From an uncultured Pelagibacteraceae bacterium (lineage in GTDB: Bacteria > Pseudomonadota > Alphaproteobacteria > Pelagibacterales > Pelagibacteraceae): a stretch of 64,000 bases of DNA. The position numbers were made by a program, and so were the translations under genes. Position 1 is the first letter of the stretch. Each line of letters starts with the position of its first letter. Below the pieces are notes generated by a model, which saw only the letters and a list, made by a program, of their open reading frames with translations, was not told the origin of the DNA and made no database searches. Shown here piece after piece: positions 59,204-64,000 of this stretch. The stretch lies in NCBI GenBank assembly GCA_902583585.1, contig CACHWN010000002.1:91620-155619 (forward strand). Reading direction: 5' to 3'.

Positions 59204-59663
59204 AATCTTTAATTATTCTTAATAACTCGACGTACATTTTTTTTTTAAAATCTACAATAACCTCGGGTAATTCGTCCATTTTAATCCACTTCCAATCAAT
59301 AAATTCAGGATTATTGGTTTGTAAATTTATTTCTTTTTCATTTCCAATAAATTTTGTAATAAACCATTTTTGCTTTTGACCCCTATACTTGCCTTTCCAA
59401 ATAATACCTACCAGATTATTTGGAAGCTCATATTCAAAAAAACCATCAATTTCTTTTAAGATTTTAATACTTTTAATACTTGTCTCCTCGTAAAGTTCTC
59501 TTTTCATAGCTAAAAGATAACTTTCTCCAGTATCAACACCTCCTTGAGGCATCTGCCATTTATCTACTGGATTATCTTTCCTTTTTCCAACAAAAACTTT
59601 ATTTTCACTATTTAGAACAATAACTCCAACGCCATTGCGCATAGGAAGTTTTTGATGTTTCAT
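59193..59663 (-). CDS. rppH: RNA pyrophosphohydrolase RppH
   Basis: Nudix hydrolase of 156 residues that removes pyrophosphate from mRNA 5' ends and so starts RNA decay. The Nudix box runs from residue 41 to 63 with the pattern G-x5-E-x7-RELYEET; the usual Gly near the end is Ser. The N-terminal RNGVGVIVLNSENKVFVGKR and DKWQMPQGG are characteristic of RppH rather than other Nudix proteins. It is the last gene of a minus-strand run from proB; ctpA ends 4 nt before its start. Confidence 0.95.
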   Translation of the reverse strand: MKHQKLPMRNGVGVIVLNSENKVFVGKRKDNPVDKWQMPQGGVDTGESYLLAMKRELYEETSIKSIKILKEIDGFFEYELPNNLVGIIWKGKYRGQKQKWFITKFIGNEKEINLQTNNPEFIDWKWIKMDELPEVIVDFKKKMYVELLRIIKDFID

Positions 59664-59667
59664 AAAA

Positions 59668-60804
59668 TTAGGAGCTAAAAAGTTTTATTGCGTAATTTAA
59701 TTGATTATCTTTTTCAGTATTTATAGTAAAGTCTTCACCTTCTTCTTCTATAAATATGTCCGGCGTAACTCCTACTTCTGAGATTGATTTACCAGATGGC
59801 AAGTAATATTTTGAAATAGTTAACCTAATTCCACCTCCATTTCTTAAAGGAATTATAGATTGAACAGATCCTTTTCCATAAGAGTTTTCACCTAGTATAA
59901 TAGCTCTTTTATGATCTTTTAAAGCTCCGGCAAAAATTTCCGCCGCTGAAGCAGATCCATAATTTATCAAAACTACAATTGGTTTTCCTTTTGTTTCATC
60001 ACCTTTCCTTGCAAAAAATTTTCTAGTTTCTGAAACTTGTCTCCCTTTAGTAGAAACTATTTCTCCTTCATCTAAAAAAAAGTCAGTTATATTAATTGCT
60101 TGAGTCAGTAATCCACCCGGATTATTTCTTAGGTCAAATACATAACCTTTAACTTTTGATTTTTTTTCAAATTCTTTTAGCGATTTTAGAAACTGTTTGT
60201 CACTATTCTCATTGAATGATTTTAATCTTATGTATCCAAGGTTTTTTTCATCTCCTATAATTTTAGAACTTACAGACTGAACTTCTATTATTTTTCGTAC
60301 TATCTTAAATTCTAAGGGTTTTTTAACGTTTTTTCTCCTTATTGTAAGATCAATAGATGTTCCTACTGGACCTCTCATTAATTTTACAGCTTCAAGCAAA
60401 GATTTGCCTTGAACCTGCTCATTTCCAATTTTTACAATGTAATCTCCAGCTTTAATTCCAGCTTTCGCTGCAGGAGTATCATCTATTGGTGAAATTACTT
60501 TTACAACGCCAGCTTCCATCCCAATTTCTATACCCAATCCACCAAATTCACCTCTGGTATCAGTTTGCATTTCTTTGAAAAGCTCTGGACTCATATATGC
60601 AGAGTATGGATCAAGTGATTGCAACACACCATTTATAGCAGAGTCCATCATATCTGATTGGTCAACTTCATCTACGTAATCTTTTTGAATATTTTCCAAA
60701 ACTTCGCCAAAAAGATCAATTTTCTCGTAAAGGCTATTCTTTGAGAAAACCACAGTGCTTGAAAAATAAAAAAATAGAATAGATATTAATAAATTTTTTT
60801 TCAT
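59668..60804 (-). CDS. ctpA: S41 family carboxy-terminal processing protease
   Basis: Periplasmic serine protease of 378 residues with an N-terminal signal or anchor (about 3-20). A PDZ domain (about 90-165: GLGIEIGMEAGVVKVISPIDDTPA onwards) is followed by the catalytic domain with the Ser in NYGSASAAEIFAGALKD and the Lys in NSYGKGSVQSI. It trims C-termini of envelope proteins. It overlaps rsfS by 4 nt. In many alphaproteobacteria rlmH and an EnvC-like peptidase lie between rsfS and ctpA; both are missing here. Confidence 0.95.
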   Translation of the reverse strand: MKKNLLISILFFYFSSTVVFSKNSLYEKIDLFGEVLENIQKDYVDEVDQSDMMDSAINGVLQSLDPYSAYMSPELFKEMQTDTRGEFGGLGIEIGMEAGVVKVISPIDDTPAAKAGIKAGDYIVKIGNEQVQGKSLLEAVKLMRGPVGTSIDLTIRRKNVKKPLEFKIVRKIIEVQSVSSKIIGDEKNLGYIRLKSFNENSDKQFLKSLKEFEKKSKVKGYVFDLRNNPGGLLTQAINITDFFLDEGEIVSTKGRQVSETRKFFARKGDETKGKPIVVLINYGSASAAEIFAGALKDHKRAIILGENSYGKGSVQSIIPLRNGGGIRLTISKYYLPSGKSISEVGVTPDIFIEEEGEDFTINTEKDNQLNYAIKLFSS

Positions 60805-61151
60805 ATCATAGCCTTTTCTTTTGGAATTTCTTCAGACCACATTTTTTCTAAATCATAAAATTCTCTTTTTTCAGGATGGAATATGTGAACGATCACATCT
60901 TGAGTATCAACTAGTTTCCAATCATTACTATCTTTGCCTTCAATACGACAATTATTTAATCCAATTTTTTTTAATTCGGCTACAAGAATCTCTGATAAAG
61001 CCTGAAGGTGTCTTGACGATGTTCCAGACGCGATTATCATATAATCTGCTATAAAAGATTTATTTTTAAGATTAATTGACTTAATATTAAGGGCTTTGTT
61101 GTTGTCTAAAATTTTTTCAATATTATCTTTTATTTTTGATATTTCCATCAA
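60801..61151 (-). CDS. rsfS: Ribosome silencing factor RsfS
   Basis: Protein of 116 residues that binds L14 on the 50S subunit and blocks subunit joining when nutrients are low. The conserved core ADYMIIASGTSSRHLQALSEIL, the EGKDSNDWKLVDTQDVIVHIFHPEKREFYDLEKMW stretch and length all match. It overlaps nadD by 4 nt and ctpA by 4 nt. Growth-state control of ribosomes fits an organism of nutrient-poor water, though the family is nearly universal. Confidence 0.96.
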   Translation of the reverse strand: MMEISKIKDNIEKILDNNKALNIKSINLKNKSFIADYMIIASGTSSRHLQALSEILVAELKKIGLNNCRIEGKDSNDWKLVDTQDVIVHIFHPEKREFYDLEKMWSEEIPKEKAMI

Positions 61152-61693
61152 TTTTGAATTTTAATTCTTTTCCTTAATAAAGTTGAGGAAACTTTTATAG
61201 GTCTATTTTTAATAAATATTATATTATTTTTATTTAAATATTTTACCACAACAGTTTTTTTACTATTTCTATCATATCCATCACGAGAAAAAACAACTAA
61301 TTTTGTTAATTTTACTATTTTTTTCCAGCTATGCCACTTGTGCAACTTTAGTAGAATATCCGAACCTATAATAAAATAAAGATCTTTAGGTCTTTTTTTT
61401 TCTAAAATATATTGAATTACTTTAATTGATTTCGAAGACTTTATGACGTCATCTAAATATACGACCTCAATTTTTTTAATTTTTTTTGTAAGTTTTTTAG
61501 CTTGTTTAACTCTCTCATTTAAAGAATAAAAAGTCCTAGTTTTTAAAGGATTTTTTTTTGTCACAACCCAGTAAATTTTTTTTAATCTAATCTTTTTTAT
61601 TGCAATCTTTGAAATTAGTAAGTGTCCTCTATGAGCAGGGTCAAAACTTCCACCTAAAATACCAATTCTTAAATTCTTTAATTGAGCCATCAA
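61148..61693 (-). CDS. nadD: Nicotinate-nucleotide adenylyltransferase
   Basis: Makes deamido-NAD from nicotinate mononucleotide and ATP. The 181-residue protein has the nucleotidyltransferase motif GILGGSFDPAHRGHLLIS (residues 11-28), DLYFIIGSDILLKLHKWHSWKKI, and near the C-terminus KVSSTLLRKRI, matching the ISSTxIR motif. The nadD-rsfS pairing is widespread in bacteria. It follows proA by no more than one base and overlaps rsfS by 4 nt. Confidence 0.95.
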   Translation of the reverse strand: MMAQLKNLRIGILGGSFDPAHRGHLLISKIAIKKIRLKKIYWVVTKKNPLKTRTFYSLNERVKQAKKLTKKIKKIEVVYLDDVIKSSKSIKVIQYILEKKRPKDLYFIIGSDILLKLHKWHSWKKIVKLTKLVVFSRDGYDRNSKKTVVVKYLNKNNIIFIKNRPIKVSSTLLRKRIKIQN

Positions 61694-62935
61694 TTAAGAT
61701 CTTATAATTCCTTTTCCTGAGACAACATATTTATAAGAAGTTAATTGGTTAATTCCAACTGGGCCTCTAGGAGGTAACTTATTAGTTGATATACCAATTT
61801 CACCACCGAAACCAAACTCTCCACCATCTGCAAACTGTGTGGAAACGTTATGCATAGCTATTGAGCTGTTCACTCCATTTAAAAAAATTTCAGCATTTTT
61901 TTTGCTTTGAGTAATGATACTATCTGTATGCATTGTGCCATATTTTAAAATATGTTCGACAGCAGCTTCTACATTTTTTACTGTTTTAATTGAAATAATT
62001 GCATCAAGATATTCTGTCCTCCAATCCTTCTCAGTAGCTTTTTTTAATTTACCTTTAAAAATTTTGTTTATTTTTTTATCAACTCTAACCTCGCAACCCA
62101 AATTTAAAAGAGCATTAATTATTTCTTTAACATGAGAGTTTAAAGCTTTTTCTTCAATTAGAACACTTTCGACTGCGCCACAAATACTTGTCCTTCTCAT
62201 TTTTGCATTAACAATTAAATCTCTCGCCATTTTAATATTTGCAGTTTTATCAACATAAATATGGCATAATCCCTCAAGGTGACCAATAACATGCACATTA
62301 GAAAATTTTTGTACCTTCGCTACAAGTCCTTTACCTCCTCTTGGTACAATTACATCGATATATGCACTCATTTTTGATAATAATTTATCTACTATTTTTC
62401 TGTTTTTATTTTCAATAAACTGAACACAGTTTTGATTAATATTATTTTTTCTTAAATTATTTCTGAATAAATTAGCTAATAATTTATTTGAATAAAAAGC
62501 TTCAGATCCGCCTCTCAAAATAGAGCAATTTCCTGATTTTAAACACAATGCTGCAACATCAGCAGTTACATTAGGCCTGCTTTCATATATTACACCAATA
62601 ACACCGATTGGAGTTGTTACTTTTTTTATATTTAGATTATTAGGTCTACTCCATGATTCTAAAACTCTTCCAACTGGATCTTTAAACTTTGCTATTTCAT
62701 TTATTGAATGCCTAATACCTTCTATTCTCTTTTTATTTAAAATTAATCTATCAACCAAATTTTTTCTTTTAACATTTTTTACATCTTTTAAATTTTCTTT
62801 GATTATTTTATTTGTATTTTTTTTAAGTGATTGATTGTAATTATCTAAAACTTTTTCAATTTTTTTATGTTTCACATCCTTAAGATCTTCAAAGGCTTTT
62901 TTGGCATTCTTTCCTATTTGTTCTAAATAATTCAT
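61694..62935 (-). CDS. proA: Gamma-glutamyl phosphate reductase
   Basis: NADPH-dependent reductase of 413 residues that yields glutamate semialdehyde for proline synthesis. It has VTTPIGVIGVIYESRPNVTADVAALC, KSGNCSILRGGSEAFYSN, VIVPRGGKGLVAKV, the catalytic Cys in MRRTSICGAVESVL, and the C-terminal FGFGGEIGISTNKLPPRGPVGINQLTSYKYV. It lies directly downstream of proB without a gap and upstream of nadD. Confidence 0.97.
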   Translation of the reverse strand: MNYLEQIGKNAKKAFEDLKDVKHKKIEKVLDNYNQSLKKNTNKIIKENLKDVKNVKRKNLVDRLILNKKRIEGIRHSINEIAKFKDPVGRVLESWSRPNNLNIKKVTTPIGVIGVIYESRPNVTADVAALCLKSGNCSILRGGSEAFYSNKLLANLFRNNLRKNNINQNCVQFIENKNRKIVDKLLSKMSAYIDVIVPRGGKGLVAKVQKFSNVHVIGHLEGLCHIYVDKTANIKMARDLIVNAKMRRTSICGAVESVLIEEKALNSHVKEIINALLNLGCEVRVDKKINKIFKGKLKKATEKDWRTEYLDAIISIKTVKNVEAAVEHILKYGTMHTDSIITQSKKNAEIFLNGVNSSIAMHNVSTQFADGGEFGFGGEIGISTNKLPPRGPVGINQLTSYKYVVSGKGIIRS

Positions 62936-64000
62936 TTATAATAATACCATATCATCTTTATGAATAACCTCAGTTTTGCTTAGGTAACCAAGAATTGTTT
63001 CGATCTCTTTACTTTGTTTGCCTTTAATTTTATCTATTTCAGTAGAGCTAAAAGATGATAATCCTCGAGCTAACTGATTATTATTCTGATCTAAAATTAT
63101 TACATTTTCTCCTTTTTTGAAATTTCCATTAATCCTAGTTATACCAGCTGCGAGTAAGCTTTTACCATTTAATAAAGCTTTAGCCGCTCCATTATCAATA
63201 TAAATAGTACCATTGTAGTTGAGAGAACCAATAATCCATTTTTTTCTGGCGTCTAATGTAGAAATTTTTGGTAAGAAATGGGTATATTTTTTATTTTTAA
63301 TCATATTTGAAATCGGATTATTTACTTTACCATTAGCGATAAACATGTGACTGCCTGAATTCATGCAAATCTTAGCAGCATCTAACTTCGTAGTAATCCC
63401 GCCTGAGCCAAGTTTATTTTTCTTATTATCTATCATAGAAATAATTTTCTCATTAATTGAAGTTACTTCTTTTACAATCTTTTTACCTTTTGACTTATCG
63501 TATAGTCCATCGACATCAGAGAATAAAATCAGCATATCAGCCCCAATTATTTGAGCTACTCTTGCGGCTAGTCTATCATTATCTCCGTATTTTATTTCAC
63601 TAGTTGCTGTTGAATCATTTTCATTGACCACAGGAATAGCTTTAAGTTTAAATAAATTGTCAAATGTTCTTCGTACATTAATAGCTCTTCTTCTTTGTTC
63701 GGTGTCATCTGGACTGATTAAAATTTGACCAGTTTTAATTTTATATTTGTCAAATATTTTTTGAAATTTTCCTGCTAGATGAATTTGTCCAACTGATGCA
63801 ATAGCCTGGCTCATTTCTAATTTAATTTTTCCTTTTTTAATTTTTAGGTGTTTTTGGCCAAGAGCAATAGCGCCCGAAGAAACAATTACAAAGTTTTTTC
63901 CTTTCCCGTATTTTTTAATATCTTTAATAAGAGAAGTTACCCACTTTTCTTTAAAAATACCTTTACTGTCAACTACAGTCGCAGATCCAAGTTTTAATAC
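62936..64000 (-). CDS. proB: Glutamate 5-kinase, 5' end cut by window
   Basis: Phosphorylates glutamate, the first step of proline synthesis. The minus-strand frame stays open from 63814 to the right edge, encoding VLKLGSATVVDSKG then FVIVSSGAIALGQKHL, which are the ProB N-terminal motifs. The Met at 63814 is therefore internal, and only a few N-terminal residues are missing. The kinase domain (NDSTATSEIKYGDNDRLAARVA, SDVDGLYD, LGSGGITTKLDAAK) is followed by a C-terminal PUA domain. It abuts proA. About 355 residues are visible. Confidence 0.95.
   Translation of the reverse strand, partial: VLKLGSATVVDSKGIFKEKWVTSLIKDIKKYGKGKNFVIVSSGAIALGQKHLKIKKGKIKLEMSQAIASVGQIHLAGKFQKIFDKYKIKTGQILISPDDTEQRRRAINVRRTFDNLFKLKAIPVVNENDSTATSEIKYGDNDRLAARVAQIIGADMLILFSDVDGLYDKSKGKKIVKEVTSINEKIISMIDNKKNKLGSGGITTKLDAAKICMNSGSHMFIANGKVNNPISNMIKNKKYTHFLPKISTLDARKKWIIGSLNYNGTIYIDNGAAKALLNGKSLLAAGITRINGNFKKGENVIILDQNNNQLARGLSSFSSTEIDKIKGKQSKEIETILGYLSKTEVIHKDDMVLL

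Overview
The window is 64 kb of a very AT-rich (about one-third GC by eye), tightly packed bacterial chromosome. Genes abut or overlap by a few bases. The two longest spacers are only about 174 bp (7465-7638) and 164 bp (27825-27988), so no gene-free stretch exceeds 300 bp. Gene content and order (DUF2794 with yciB, split F1-only atp operon, mdh-sucCD-sucAB-lpd, ffh-rpsP-trmD-rplS, IalB, PsiE, TRAP transporter, glycolate oxidase) point to a streamlined marine alphaproteobacterium, most likely the SAR11 clade (Pelagibacterales). That placement is inferred from composition and protein resemblance, not from a search. I support 67 protein genes, two of them cut by the window edges. I see no tRNA, rRNA, CRISPR array, insertion sequence or phage gene.

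Layout. 1-2183 (+): MscS channel (cut at left edge), YggT, FolD. 2164-5339 (-): PsiE-like protein, ArgG, IalB-like periplasmic protein, Tas-like aldo/keto reductase. 5420-6172 (+): Bax-inhibitor-1 family protein. 6173-7080 (-): DUF2794 and YciB. 7141-11746 (+): HspQ, then cytochrome c maturation genes ccmCDEFGH, with a 13-bp-stem hairpin of unknown role between hspQ and ccmC. 11792-19637 (+): PagL-like lipid A deacylase, then a 2-hydroxyacid block (FMN oxidase, aminotransferase, glcDEF, 2-hydroxyacid dehydrogenase). 19744-26101 (+): TRAP transporter dctP-(terminator)-dctQM, amidase, a small membrane protein, an EamA transporter and an alpha/beta hydrolase.

26084-27824 (-): FtsY and DapF. 27825-27988: a promoter-like element followed by about 100 nt that can fold into three hairpins and runs up to the ffh start codon. 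27989-31148 (+): ffh-rpsP-trmD-rplS, without rimM; both ribosomal proteins carry long charged C-terminal tails. 31155-52374 (+): one long co-directional run, leuCDB-asd-sdhCDAB-mmsA-mdh-[methyltransferase, GT-C-like membrane protein]-sucCD-[SGNH-like protein]-sucAB-lpd. It joins leucine synthesis, aspartate-family synthesis and most of the lower TCA cycle, interrupted by three genes that look like surface-glycan functions. 52403-59203 (+): priA and the F1 ATP synthase operon atpHAGDC. 59193-64000 (-): rppH, ctpA, rsfS, nadD, proA and proB (proB cut at the right edge).

Together the window is mostly core metabolism: carbon flow through glycolate/glyoxylate and the TCA cycle, ATP synthesis, SRP targeting and amino acid synthesis, plus one organic-acid uptake module. 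The points most worth following up are the structured ffh leader, the hspQ-ccmC hairpin with an anti-Shine-Dalgarno-like loop, the repeat-built tail on S16, the surface-glycan genes inside the TCA run, and an SdhD that lacks the usual haem-ligand histidine.
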